From Pseudoduganella rivuli (lineage in GTDB: Bacteria; Pseudomonadota; Gammaproteobacteria; Burkholderiales; Burkholderiaceae_D): a stretch of DNA of 64,000 bases. The stretch lies in assembly GCF_009674485.1 (NCBI RefSeq), contig NZ_WKJJ01000008.1, forward strand, positions 62,001-126,000. Reading direction: 5' to 3'. The notes under the pieces are model-generated. The model did no database searches, had not been told where the DNA came from, and saw only the letters and a list, made by a program, of their open reading frames with translations. Shown here in pieces: positions 9,606 through 18,654 of this stretch. Position 1 is the stretch's first letter. Every line of letters starts with the position of its first letter. Position numbers and translations under genes: made by a program.

Positions 9606-11759
9606 TTAACGGGAGGATGCCGCCGCGTACGCCACGACATAGTCCCGGCCGGGCTCAAGCGTCATCTCATAATGGCCCGTGCTCGCCGTGCGGATCACCC
9701 CCTCCCTGCAGCGCGGCGCAACGGTGCTCGCGAAGCGCAGCGTGCCCTGGCCGCCATGCGCACGGACCCGGATTTCCGTGGTGCTGGCCGCCACGTCGAT
9801 ATCGCCGTGCGGCGTCGGCACTTTGCCTTCGATCCACTCCAGGCAGCCCAGCCGGGGTTCCACCACATACGTGGCATAGCCTGGCTGCACCGGCCGCACG
9901 CCCAGGTAATAGCGGCCGAACAGGTACAGGGGGCTGGCGCCCCACGCGTGACACAGGCTCATGCCGAACGCCTTGCCATACATGGCGTAGCGTTCAGGCG
10001 CTTTTTGCGCCGGATCGTACTGTTCCCAGAAACAGGTGGCGCCATCGTTCAGCATCCCGCCCCAGTAATCCCGGACCTGGCCGGTAACGTAATCCTGCCG
10101 GCCGCTCTCCGCCAGCGCCGCCAGTTCATAAAAGCGCATATACGGCGTGGTGATCTTTTGCACCTGGTCGTTCATCAGCACGTTGCGTTTCACCGCTTCC
10201 GCCTGCGCCGCATCGAGATAGCCGAACATCAGGGCAAACATGTTGGGATGGCGCGTCACCAGCGTATCGGGCTTGCCGTCCTTGCGGCGGTGGATGAACG
10301 CTTGCCGCTCGGGGTCCCAGAACGCGGCCATGATTTTCTGTTTCAAGTCCGCCGCGAGTGCGCGGTATTTCGCCGCCCGCTCAACGTCTTTCACCAGCGT
10401 GGCGGAATCCGCCATGGCGTCAAGGCTGCGGGCCAGCAGCAGCTGGATCACCGCCAGTTCGCCATCGGTGGGCATCGGCGCCCAGTCGACGAACACCCAG
10501 TCGCCCGGCATGCCTTCCAGCATGCCGTTGCTGTTGCGCCGTCCCAGCACAAAATCCATCAACGTCACCATGCGCGGATAAATGCTTTGCACGAAAGCCG
10601 CGTCGCCCGTGTAGCGGTAATAGTCGTCGATGCCGATAAACCAGTACAGCGAATAGTCCAGGATGGTATTGATGTGCATATCGACCGGATCGGCGCCCCG
10701 TAGCGCCCACGTGGTGCGCTTCACGGTATCGCTGTCGAAGAACGCGTAGTAATTCATCAAATACGTTTGCACGGCATCGCCTGACCAGATCCAATGGTCG
10801 CGTTTGATACCGTCAAGGAAGAATTCGCGCGTATTCAATTCCAGTGTCCGCAGCGAGACATCCCAGATGCGGTTCAGCGCCGCATCGGAACTTTTAAAGC
10901 TGCCGCGCCGCACCTGCGGCAGGTATTCGTACAGCAGCGCGACATCGCCAATGTCCACGTCATCGTCAAAACGGATATTCACGTAGCGCATGGCGCGCGA
11001 GTTGGGCAAGACCATGTCGCCGTCATGGGCGATGGCCAGGCGGTCCAGCGTCTCGCCAGTCTCGGTGGCGAGCGCTTCTTCCAGCGATTCGCCGTAATAC
11101 AGTGTCACGTTGCCCCGGCCCTTCACCTGCTTCAATTTCACGAAACCGATGGTTTCCTGCCCGAAGTCCACCAGCAACGAGTGTGCGCCACGCTGGATCC
11201 TGGCCGCGCCGATTTCCCGTGTCGCCAGCCGGTAACGCGACGGCGGCGCGGCGGGCGTATCGAAGTGCCAGCTGGCCGCCTGCACTGGCACGCCGTTCAA
11301 CGGTTTGTAAAAGGGTTTCGGCCCGACAGTCCAGTGGCCGTCCGACCGGATGGTCTTGCCCTGCACGTAGATGGCAGGCGGCGTGGCGGCGTTATAGACC
11401 TGCACATTGATGCCATGCTTGCCGGCCGGGACCAGGACATGGCGCTGGTCGCCCTGCACGAATTTGCCGTCCACCACCACGCTGTATTTGCCCTCCACCT
11501 GCAGCGAGATGGTTTCCGGCTCCGCCAGGTCCACGTGGCGGGTGAAATTGACTTGCGGCTGGTGGCTGTAAAAGCGCCAGAACGGCATGAACAGTGCATC
11601 GCGTTCATTGCGTTTGACTTGCATTTCATTGCTCAGCCAAATCTCGAAATCGCCGGGATACCAGATCCACGTGGCCGGCGCCGGGGCCTGGGCCATGCCG
11701 GTGAGGGGAAAAACGAGTGCCGCGATGGCGGCGGCAAGGTGGCGTGCAGATAGTTTCAT
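9606..11759 (-). CDS. Exported GH78 family alpha-L-rhamnosidase-like protein
   Basis: This 717-residue protein has a cleavable signal peptide (about residues 1-23, ending GMAQA). N-terminal beta-rich modules precede an (alpha/alpha)6-barrel region with the GH78-like segment DGIKRDHWIWSGDAVQTY, where acidic residues around the bound sugar are expected, and a C-terminal beta domain. The likely role is hydrolysis of alpha-L-rhamnosides from plant or bacterial polysaccharide in the periplasm or outside. No other carbohydrate genes flank it, so the true substrate is open. Confidence 0.82.
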   Translation of the reverse strand: MKLSARHLAAAIAALVFPLTGMAQAPAPATWIWYPGDFEIWLSNEMQVKRNERDALFMPFWRFYSHQPQVNFTRHVDLAEPETISLQVEGKYSVVVDGKFVQGDQRHVLVPAGKHGINVQVYNAATPPAIYVQGKTIRSDGHWTVGPKPFYKPLNGVPVQAASWHFDTPAAPPSRYRLATREIGAARIQRGAHSLLVDFGQETIGFVKLKQVKGRGNVTLYYGESLEEALATETGETLDRLAIAHDGDMVLPNSRAMRYVNIRFDDDVDIGDVALLYEYLPQVRRGSFKSSDAALNRIWDVSLRTLELNTREFFLDGIKRDHWIWSGDAVQTYLMNYYAFFDSDTVKRTTWALRGADPVDMHINTILDYSLYWFIGIDDYYRYTGDAAFVQSIYPRMVTLMDFVLGRRNSNGMLEGMPGDWVFVDWAPMPTDGELAVIQLLLARSLDAMADSATLVKDVERAAKYRALAADLKQKIMAAFWDPERQAFIHRRKDGKPDTLVTRHPNMFALMFGYLDAAQAEAVKRNVLMNDQVQKITTPYMRFYELAALAESGRQDYVTGQVRDYWGGMLNDGATCFWEQYDPAQKAPERYAMYGKAFGMSLCHAWGASPLYLFGRYYLGVRPVQPGYATYVVEPRLGCLEWIEGKVPTPHGDIDVAASTTEIRVRAHGGQGTLRFASTVAPRCREGVIRTASTGHYEMTLEPGRDYVVAYAAASSR

Positions 11760-11806
11760 GCCACCATGTTATCCATAACAGGACGCCATGGTGATCAATT
11801 TTTTGA

Positions 11807-13033
11807 TTATCCGGCCAGGCTTCGGTTTTCCGCCTTGTGCGCGGCCTTGCACGCATACATGGCCTGATCCGCATAGCGCATCAAGTGATCCGTCGCATCG
11901 CCATGTTCCGGGTACAGCGCAATCCCGATGCTGGCGGCCGCCTGCATGCGCACGCCCGCCAGCGGCAACGGCTTGCCGATGGCCTGGTGGATTTTGGCCA
12001 CGACGGCTTGCGCCTGTTCCATCGTGTCGACATTTTCCAGCAGCGCCACGAATTCATCGCCGCCCAGGCGCGCCACCGTATCGCACTCGCGCACGCAGCT
12101 CACGATGCGGCGCGCCACCGCTTGCAGCAACTGGTCGCCGATCGCGTGGCCATAGTCATCGTTGACGCGCTTGAAGTCATCCAGATCGATGAACAGCAGC
12201 GCCCCGCGCGACCGGTCGCGGCGGCTGCGGGCAAAGGCCGATTGCATGCGGTCCTGGAACAGGCGGCGGTTCGGCAAGCCCGTCAATTCGTCATAGCGGG
12301 CCGCATAGGCCAGGTCCGCGTGCAGCGCCAGCCGTTCGATGACGGTGGCGGCCTGGGCCGCTGCGAATTGCAGCACGTCGCGGTCGTGCGCGGACAGCAC
12401 GGCGGCGTGCTCGACGTCAAAGCGCAGTTCGCCGAATTTCATGCCCGGCGTGGACATCGGTTCGGCAAACCAGCGCGACGTGTCCGGCGGCGCACCCGCC
12501 GCACCGTCGACGCCCGGCATGGCCGCGGCATAGGCCACGCGCGCACCCGGATCCAGCACGGCGGCCAGCCCCCGCAGCGGCATCAGTTCCAGCAAAATCC
12601 CATGAAATGCCACGAACAGCGCCTCCAGCGATTCCGCCCCCTGCGCCGCCGTCGACAGCGCCAGCATGCCGGCCAGCCGCTGCTCCGCCAGCTTGCGTTC
12701 GCTGATATCGCGCGCCACGCCGATCCGCAACTGGTCTTCATCCGACCAGCGCGCCGACCACATGATGTGCGCCACGCTGCCATCCTTGCGCAGGTAGCGG
12801 TTTTCAAAGCCGAAGCCGGGGCGCCCGCGCGCCACCTGCGCCATTTCCGCAACGGTGCGCTGCAAGTCGCCGGGATGGATGAAGTCGAGTATCTGGCGCC
12901 CGATCATTTCATCGGGCTGGTAGCCGAACACGGCCGTACAGGCGGGATTCACGTAGACGATGCGGCCGCCCTCTTCCACCAGAAAAACCACATCCAGCAG
13001 CAAGTCAGCCAAACGGTGCAAAGTGTTGTTCAT
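11807..13033 (-). CDS. PAS-GGDEF diguanylate cyclase
   Basis: This 408-residue cytoplasmic protein has an N-terminal PAS/PAC sensor (about residues 8-125, with FGYQPDEMIGR and GVARDISERKLAE), a central region resembling a weak GAF domain, and a C-terminal GGDEF domain with an intact RLGGDEFVALL signature. It would make c-di-GMP. The open frame extends upstream to 13888, but the ATG at 13033 is chosen because the extension runs antisense through the oxygenase gene and lacks domain content. It is divergent from that oxygenase gene, with 150 bp between starts. Confidence 0.92.
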   Translation of the reverse strand: MNNTLHRLADLLLDVVFLVEEGGRIVYVNPACTAVFGYQPDEMIGRQILDFIHPGDLQRTVAEMAQVARGRPGFGFENRYLRKDGSVAHIMWSARWSDEDQLRIGVARDISERKLAEQRLAGMLALSTAAQGAESLEALFVAFHGILLELMPLRGLAAVLDPGARVAYAAAMPGVDGAAGAPPDTSRWFAEPMSTPGMKFGELRFDVEHAAVLSAHDRDVLQFAAAQAATVIERLALHADLAYAARYDELTGLPNRRLFQDRMQSAFARSRRDRSRGALLFIDLDDFKRVNDDYGHAIGDQLLQAVARRIVSCVRECDTVARLGGDEFVALLENVDTMEQAQAVVAKIHQAIGKPLPLAGVRMQAAASIGIALYPEHGDATDHLMRYADQAMYACKAAHKAENRSLAG

Positions 13034-13183
13034 TGCCTGAATCAATGAGGTAGTTCCAGGATTATAGCAAGTCGCTGTGGTGATTCGGCTGCGGGCATGC
13101 CCCGTAACAACATCAGATATTCCTTCCCCCACGTGCCGCTTGTATAGTGTCGCCACCACGCAACCAACTGAGACGAGCAGCAC

Positions 13184-13879
13184 ATGGATGATTTCATCGG
13201 GGTGTACGACAACGCCCTCACGCCAGAGCAATGCGCACACATCATCGGGCGCTTCGACGCCAGCAAGGACGTCATCCGCGGCAAGACCGGACAGGGTGTC
13301 GACCTCAGCAAGAAGGACAGCTACGACCTCACGATTTCCAATCACAAGGACTGGAACGATGTGTCGAACCTGCTCATGGCGGCGGTGTTGAAGCACCTGG
13401 TCACCTATGTGGGCCAATACCGCATGCTGTTGATGGGCGCCCTGTCGCCAACGCTGGAGCATCCGGGGACGGGACAACCGGTGGTGTTGTCGCTGGACAA
13501 CTTCGACGATTTCGATGCCGGGCGCATCAGCGACGTGATCCGCGCCATGTATCGTGGCGGCGCGATCAATCTGCAAAAGTATCTGCAAAACAGCGGCGGC
13601 TACCACCACTGGCATTCCGAGGTGTATCCGCAAAACGCGAGTTGCGAAACGCTGCACCGGGTGCTGCTGTTCCAGTTTTACCTGAACGACGTGCAGGAAG
13701 GCGGCTCGACCGAGTTCTTCTACCAGAAGCGCCACGTGGAGGCGCGCCAGGGCCGGCTGGTGATCGCCCCGGCCGGCTTCACCCACTCCCACAAGGGCCA
13801 TGTCGCCACGAGCGGCGACAAATACATCGCCACTTCCTGGATCCTGTTCCAGCGCGCCGAAGCCCTCTATGGCCGGTAA
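13184..13879 (+). CDS. Prolyl-4-hydroxylase-like 2-oxoglutarate/Fe(II) oxygenase
   Basis: This 231-residue protein has the double-stranded beta-helix signature of P4H-type dioxygenases. The proximal iron ligands are probably His144 and Glu146 (YHHWHSE), the distal His is His203 in HSHKGH, and the 2-oxoglutarate-binding Lys is Lys213 in SGDKYIATSW, ten residues after the distal His as in the family. GGSTEFF matches the usual core strand. The carboxylate ligand is Glu rather than the common Asp, an HXE variant. The substrate is not predictable; protein hydroxylation is only a family-level guess. No signal peptide is visible. Confidence 0.85.
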   Translation: MDDFIGVYDNALTPEQCAHIIGRFDASKDVIRGKTGQGVDLSKKDSYDLTISNHKDWNDVSNLLMAAVLKHLVTYVGQYRMLLMGALSPTLEHPGTGQPVVLSLDNFDDFDAGRISDVIRAMYRGGAINLQKYLQNSGGYHHWHSEVYPQNASCETLHRVLLFQFYLNDVQEGGSTEFFYQKRHVEARQGRLVIAPAGFTHSHKGHVATSGDKYIATSWILFQRAEALYGR

Positions 13880-14002
13880 ATTTGTCAATTTAAAAATCTT
13901 TCAGCCTTACACTTAGTGTTACATGCCGCCGATTGACCGCCGCCGGCGCAGCCCGGATACTTGCCGGATTTCTTACGCCCCATACCCCACAAGGAGACCC
14001 CA

Positions 14003-15670
14003 GTGAAGAAACCCGCCATGCTGGCTACCACCATGCTGTTGGCCACTACCGCCACGATCGCCGCCACCGCGGCCGACCACGTCCCGCAAATCGAAGCCCA
14101 GCGCCTGTCGCACGACGTCAAAGTGCTGGCGTCCGACGAATTCGAAGGCCGCGGCCCGAATACCGCCGGCGAAACCAAGACCGTCCATTACCTGATCGAA
14201 CAATTCAAGGCCGCCGGCCTGAAGCCGGGCGGCGACATGGTCAAAGGCAAGCGCGCGTGGACCCAGGAAGTGCCGCTGGGCCGCTTTGAAATCAAGGGCC
14301 CGGTCACGCTGACCCTGAACGACGGCAAATCCAGCCAGACCTTCCTGCAGGGCGACCAGATGGCCGTGCGCGCCGCCATGACAGGCGCCAAGCGCGTGGA
14401 TTTCGACAAAGTTCCACTGGTGTTCGTCGGCTATGGCGTCAAGGCGCCGGAGCGCAACTGGGATGACTTCAAGGGCGTCAACCTGAAAGGCAAGCTGGCG
14501 GTCGTGCTGATCAACGACCCGGATTTTGAAACGGGCGAAGGTGATTTCGGCGGCAAGGCCATGACGTATTACGGCCGCTGGACGTACAAGTATGAAGAAA
14601 TGGCGCGCCAGGGCGCGGTCGGCACCCTCATCGTGCATGAAACCGCGCCGGCGTCGTATGGCTGGCCGACCGTGAAGAATTCCAACACCAATGTCATGTA
14701 TGACATCGTGCGCAAGGAACCGGGCAAGTCGCACGCGCCAATGGAAGCGTGGATCCAGCGCGACGTGGTGGCCGACTTGTTCAAGCGTGCCGGCCTGGAC
14801 TTCGACGCGGCCAAGAAGCAGGCGCAAACGCGCGACTTCAAGCCGGTCGAACTGAAAGGCATCAACCTGTCCGCCCACTATGCGGTCGATGCGCAAGTGA
14901 TCAAGTCGAAAAACGTGGCCGCCATCAAGGAAGGCACGGACCAGAAAGACCAGACCGTCATGTACACCGGTCACTGGGACCACCTGGGCGTGGGTGAACC
15001 GGACGCCAAGGGCGACAAGATCTATAACGGCGCCATCGACAACGCCACCGGCATCGCCTCCCTGCTCGAACTGGGCCGCGCTTACGGCAAGGCGCCCGCG
15101 CCGAAACGCAGCGTGCTGTTCCTGGCCGTGACGGCGGAAGAAAAAGGCTTGCTCGGTTCCGAATACTATGCCGCCAACCCGCTGTATCCGCTGGCCACCA
15201 CGGTTGCCATGATCAATGTGGATGCCCTGCTCCCGTACGGCCCGGCGCGCAACTTCAGCACGTCCGGCAGCGCGAAACAGGACTTGCTGGACATGCTGAT
15301 CGCCAAGGCCAGGAACTGGAACCTCAGCTACTCGCCGGATTCGAAACCGGAAGCGGGCCACTTCTTCCGTTCCGACCATTTCCCGATGGCCAAGCGCGGC
15401 GTGCCGGCGGTGTCGTTTGAATCCGGCGAAGACCTGGAAGAAGGCGGCCTGGCAGCCGGCAAGGCGGTCAAGGAAGCCTACAACGAGCACAATTATCACC
15501 AGCCATCCGATGAATGGAGCGCCAACTGGCCATTCACGGGCATGGCGCGCGACCTGCAACTGCTGTACAGCGTCGGCCGCGACCTGGCGGAATCGAAAGA
15601 CTGGCCAAACTGGAGCAAGGATTCCGAATTCCGCGCCCCGCGTGACGTGACCGCTTCCAAGCGCCGCTGA
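14003..15670 (+). CDS. Exported M28 family zinc aminopeptidase with PA domain
   Basis: This 555-residue protein starts at a GTG (14003) with an AAGGAG ribosome binding site 7 nt upstream. The start gives a clean signal peptide (KKPAMLATTMLLATTATIAATA), and the longer reading frame from 13961 does not. A protease-associated domain occupies about residues 130-250. The M28 catalytic domain shows the metal ligands and base in order: GHWDHLG (His), IDNATG (Asp), TAEEKGLLGS (Glu-Glu), NVDALLP (Asp) and FRSDHFPM (His). It probably cleaves amino-terminal residues from peptides in the periplasm. Confidence 0.93.
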   Translation: MKKPAMLATTMLLATTATIAATAADHVPQIEAQRLSHDVKVLASDEFEGRGPNTAGETKTVHYLIEQFKAAGLKPGGDMVKGKRAWTQEVPLGRFEIKGPVTLTLNDGKSSQTFLQGDQMAVRAAMTGAKRVDFDKVPLVFVGYGVKAPERNWDDFKGVNLKGKLAVVLINDPDFETGEGDFGGKAMTYYGRWTYKYEEMARQGAVGTLIVHETAPASYGWPTVKNSNTNVMYDIVRKEPGKSHAPMEAWIQRDVVADLFKRAGLDFDAAKKQAQTRDFKPVELKGINLSAHYAVDAQVIKSKNVAAIKEGTDQKDQTVMYTGHWDHLGVGEPDAKGDKIYNGAIDNATGIASLLELGRAYGKAPAPKRSVLFLAVTAEEKGLLGSEYYAANPLYPLATTVAMINVDALLPYGPARNFSTSGSAKQDLLDMLIAKARNWNLSYSPDSKPEAGHFFRSDHFPMAKRGVPAVSFESGEDLEEGGLAAGKAVKEAYNEHNYHQPSDEWSANWPFTGMARDLQLLYSVGRDLAESKDWPNWSKDSEFRAPRDVTASKRR

Positions 15671-15679
15671 TCGCCCCGT

Positions 15680-15712
15680 GCCCCGGCGCCATGCCGGGGC
15701 GCGTAGTTTATT
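15680..15712 (+). terminator. Hairpin after the M28 peptidase gene, weak terminator candidate
   Basis: An eight-pair stem GCCCCGGC / GCCGGGGC with a 5-nt loop lies 10 bp after the stop codon. It is followed by a short mixed tract (GCGTAGTTTATT) rather than a run of T, so termination may be partial. Confidence 0.45.
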
Positions 15713-15798
15713 GACAACACTCCCCTCCTGCCGTAACCACGGCGTAGCCAGCCCCGGCTAGAATCAAACAAGGCCATTCCCGCACGGGAGGATATGCC

Positions 15799-16611
15799 AT
15801 GCCTTGTCTGCCACACCGCTTTGCCAGGATTGCCGGCCTTGCCGCGGCGCTGCTGGCGTTGCCGGCCGTGTCCGCGCCGGTCCAGCCGGCGTGTCCTACC
15901 CGTCCCATCGTGCTGGGCCTCTATGAATTCGGCCATTACTACCGCGCCGGCGCCGGGCTGGACAAGGACGTCGCCGACCAGCTGGCCAAACGCAGCGGCT
16001 GCAAATTCGACTTGCGCGTCACGTCGCGCCGCATGATCTGGCAAGGCATGCAAGATGGCTCGATCGACATCACCCTGTCCGCCTTCGCGCCGCCGGAGCG
16101 CCTGGCGTTTGCGTGGGCCGAACCCTACCTGTGGGTGCGTTACCACGTGCTGCTGAAAAAAGAAGTCGATTCCCGCGTGCACACGGCGGCCGACTTCATT
16201 GCCGCGCCCAACCTGCGCATGGGCGTGGGCCGTGGCCACATGGCCAGCGCCCCCTATGACGAGGTGGTGGCGCAGTTGCGCAATATCGGCCGGGTCGAAG
16301 ACGTCGACGACACGGACCGCATGTTCGCCATGTTCAAGGCCGGGCGCTTCCACGCGATGCTGGGCTCGCCCCTGGTGTATGGCAGCTACCTGAAGGAGGA
16401 ATTGCAAGCCAATGCCATCCGCATCGAAGACTGGAGCCAGAACAAGCCCAAGATGCCCATACACATGTTAGTCAGCAAGAAAAACTTCAGTGCCGACGAA
16501 TCCCGGCGCTGGGGGGAACTCATGAAAAGCATCGCCGCCGACGGCACCATGCTGCGCCTGGTTTCGCGCTACGTGGACGCCGACAGCGCCGCGAAAATGC
16601 TGGCGCCATAA
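15799..16611 (+). CDS. Periplasmic amino-acid-type solute-binding protein (SBP_bac_3-like)
   Basis: This 270-residue protein has a signal peptide (about residues 1-26, ending PAVSA) and the bilobed fold pattern of family 3 solute-binding proteins, for example RSGCKFDLRVTSRRMIWQGM and DITLSAFAPPERL. The ATG at 15799 sits 8 nt after a GGGAGGA ribosome binding site; an overlapping ATG at 15794 leads only to a short frame. There is no permease or ATPase gene adjacent, so it is either an orphan binding protein sharing a transporter encoded elsewhere or a sensor partner. Confidence 0.86.
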   Translation: MPCLPHRFARIAGLAAALLALPAVSAPVQPACPTRPIVLGLYEFGHYYRAGAGLDKDVADQLAKRSGCKFDLRVTSRRMIWQGMQDGSIDITLSAFAPPERLAFAWAEPYLWVRYHVLLKKEVDSRVHTAADFIAAPNLRMGVGRGHMASAPYDEVVAQLRNIGRVEDVDDTDRMFAMFKAGRFHAMLGSPLVYGSYLKEELQANAIRIEDWSQNKPKMPIHMLVSKKNFSADESRRWGELMKSIAADGTMLRLVSRYVDADSAAKMLAP

Positions 16612-16772
16612 CGTCCAAAGGCGCCATTTCCCACCATACAAAAACCGGATCCCACATCGCGAAACAGGATGCTGCAATTGTTGGCCGCGATCGCTTCATT
16701 TCCTGAAAAACGATTTCACATAATAAAAATATGTCCGTAAGTCATTGAAGCATAACGGGCAATTTAAGTTAT

Positions 16773-16790
16773 ATGTCTTATATAAGACAT
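16773..16790. promoter_or_regulatory. 18-bp perfect palindrome upstream of aceA (putative operator)
   Basis: The sequence ATGTCTTATATAAGACAT is a perfect 18-bp palindrome ending 2 bp before the predicted -35 box of aceA. Such a site, centred close to -43, fits a dimeric regulator that activates or represses isocitrate lyase. The regulator is not encoded in the window and is not identified. Confidence 0.7.
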
Positions 16791-16792
16791 CT

Positions 16793-16820
16793 TTTACAAA
16801 ACCAAAAACAGCGCTATTAT
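16793..16820 (+). promoter_or_regulatory. Sigma-70-type promoter of aceA
   Basis: TTTACA (16793-16798) and TATTAT (16815-16820) are separated by 16 bp. The transcription start would be near 16827, giving an 80-nt leader. The surrounding 296-bp spacer (16612-16907) is clearly more AT-rich than its neighbours. Confidence 0.65.
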
Positions 16821-16907
16821 TTAGTCATGCAGTTAGCTTTTGGATTCAGTACCGGACCGCGTCTCACAACGCTTTCTTAATCAAGCTTCTTAATTAGGAT
16901 CACTACC

Positions 16908-18491
16908 ATGTCTACCTACACCGACGACATCAAAGCCATCGCCACCCTGAAAGACAAAGAAGGCAGCGCATGGAACGCCATCAACCCTGAATCCGCCGCC
17001 CGCATGCGCGCCCAGAACAAGTTCAAGACTGGCCTGGACATCGCCCGCTACACGGCCAAGATCATGCGCAACGATATGGCCCGCTACGATGCCGACCCAT
17101 CCCAGTACACCCAGTCGCTGGGCTGCTGGCACGGTTTCATCGGCCAGCAAAAGCTGATCTCGATTAAAAAGCACTTCAACAGCACCGACCGCCGCTACCT
17201 GTACCTGTCCGGCTGGATGGTTGCCGCCCTGCGTTCGGAATTCGGCCCGCTGCCGGACCAGTCGATGCATGAAAAAACCGCTGTCTCGGCGCTGATCAAA
17301 GAGCTGTACACCTTCCTGCGCCAGGCCGACGCCCGTGAACTGGGCGGCCTGTTCCGCGAACTGGACGCCGCCAGCGATGCCGACAAGCCAGCGATCCAGG
17401 CCAAGATCGACAACCACGTCACCCACGTGGTACCGATCATCGCCGACATCGACGCCGGTTTCGGCAATGCCGAAGCAACCTACCTGCTGGCCAAGCAATT
17501 CATCGAAGCGGGCGCCTGCTGCATCCAGATCGAAAACCAGGTGTCCGACGAGAAGCAATGCGGCCACCAGGACGGTAAAGTCACGGTGCCGCACGAAGAC
17601 TTCCTGGCCAAGATCCGCGCCATCCGCTACGCGTTCCTGGAACTGGGCGTGGAAGACGGCGTGATCGTTGCCCGTACCGACTCGCTGGGCGCCGGCCTGA
17701 CCAAGCAGATCGCCTACACCACCGAACCAGGCGACCTGGGCGACCAGTACAACTCGTTCCTGGACGTGGAAGAAGTCACCACCGACACCATGAACAACGG
17801 CGACGTCGTGATCAAGCAAGGCGGCAAGCTGGTACGTCCTAAGCGCCTGCCAAGCAACCTGTTCCAGTTCCGTGCAGGCACCGGCGAAGCACGTTGCGTA
17901 CTCGACTGCATCACCTCGCTGCAAAACGGCGCCGACCTGCTGTGGATCGAAACGGAAAAACCACATATCGCCCAGATCGGCGGCATGGTGAAGGAAATCC
18001 GCAAGGTCATCCCGAACGCGAAGCTGGTGTACAACAACAGCCCATCGTTCAACTGGACCCTGAACTTCCGCCAGCAGGTTTACGATGCGATGAAGGAAGC
18101 AGGCCAGGACGTATCGGCTTACGAACGTGCCAAGCTGATGAGCGTGGAATACGACGAAACCGAACTGGCCAAGCAAGCCGACGAGAAGATCCGCACCTTC
18201 CAGGCTGACGCGGCCCGCGAAGCCGGCATCTTCCACCACCTGATCACGCTGCCGACCTACCACACCGCCGCGCTGTCGACCGACAACCTGGCCAAGGAAT
18301 ACTTCGGCGACCAGGGCATGCTGGGCTACGTGGCTGGCGTACAGCGCAAGGAAATCCGCCAGGGCATCGCCTGCGTCAAGCACCAGAACATGTCCGGTTC
18401 GGACCTGGGCGACGACCACAAGGAATACTTCAGCGGCGAAGCGGCACTGAAAGCCGCTGGTAAAGACAACACGATGAACCAGTTCCACTGA
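16908..18491 (+). CDS. aceA: Isocitrate lyase (long form)
   Basis: This 527-residue cytoplasmic enzyme cleaves isocitrate to glyoxylate and succinate, the first step of the glyoxylate shunt used on acetate and fatty acids. The catalytic cysteine is Cys218 in the loop KQCGH, a variant of the usual KKCGH. The magnesium/substrate region VPIIADIDAGFGNAEATYLL and the C-terminal segment NNSPSFNWTLNFRQ are also present. The length matches the roughly 530-residue subgroup found in proteobacteria rather than the 430-residue E. coli type. Codon choice is strongly biased, consistent with high expression. Malate synthase is not in the window. Confidence 0.97.
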   Translation: MSTYTDDIKAIATLKDKEGSAWNAINPESAARMRAQNKFKTGLDIARYTAKIMRNDMARYDADPSQYTQSLGCWHGFIGQQKLISIKKHFNSTDRRYLYLSGWMVAALRSEFGPLPDQSMHEKTAVSALIKELYTFLRQADARELGGLFRELDAASDADKPAIQAKIDNHVTHVVPIIADIDAGFGNAEATYLLAKQFIEAGACCIQIENQVSDEKQCGHQDGKVTVPHEDFLAKIRAIRYAFLELGVEDGVIVARTDSLGAGLTKQIAYTTEPGDLGDQYNSFLDVEEVTTDTMNNGDVVIKQGGKLVRPKRLPSNLFQFRAGTGEARCVLDCITSLQNGADLLWIETEKPHIAQIGGMVKEIRKVIPNAKLVYNNSPSFNWTLNFRQQVYDAMKEAGQDVSAYERAKLMSVEYDETELAKQADEKIRTFQADAAREAGIFHHLITLPTYHTAALSTDNLAKEYFGDQGMLGYVAGVQRKEIRQGIACVKHQNMSGSDLGDDHKEYFSGEAALKAAGKDNTMNQFH

Positions 18492-18548
18492 TTCATCGGT
18501 TGTACCGGCCAGAGGTCGCTGGCCGGTGTAATTCTCCAGTGAAGCAGG

Positions 18549-18573
18549 ACGCCACCTTCGGGTGGCGTTTTCA
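18549..18573 (+). terminator. Rho-independent terminator of aceA
   Basis: The stem ACGCCACC / GGTGGCGT closes on a TTCG tetraloop and is followed by TTTTC. It lies about 60 bp after the aceA stop, a typical intrinsic terminator. Confidence 0.85.
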
Positions 18574-18618
18574 CTTGGCGGCTGCGAAAAATCATCACGC
18601 TGTTGATTGTTTTTATAA

Positions 18619-18647
18619 TTGACAAATTGACATGTCGCAGAGATACT
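18619..18647 (+). promoter_or_regulatory. Candidate promoter of the ABC exporter operon, possibly leaderless
   Basis: A consensus TTGACA (18619-18624) is followed after 17 bp by GATACT (18642-18647), which matches four of six -10 positions. The predicted start of transcription falls at about 18654-18655, on the first codon of the ATPase gene, and no good ribosome binding site precedes that codon. A second TTGACA (18627-18632) overlaps the region. Confidence 0.42.
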
Positions 18648-18654
18648 CCTGCGC

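Noticed and set aside
13034..13888. N-terminal extension of the PAS-GGDEF protein
   Set aside because: It would run antisense across the whole oxygenase gene; the ATG at 13033 directly precedes the PAS domain.
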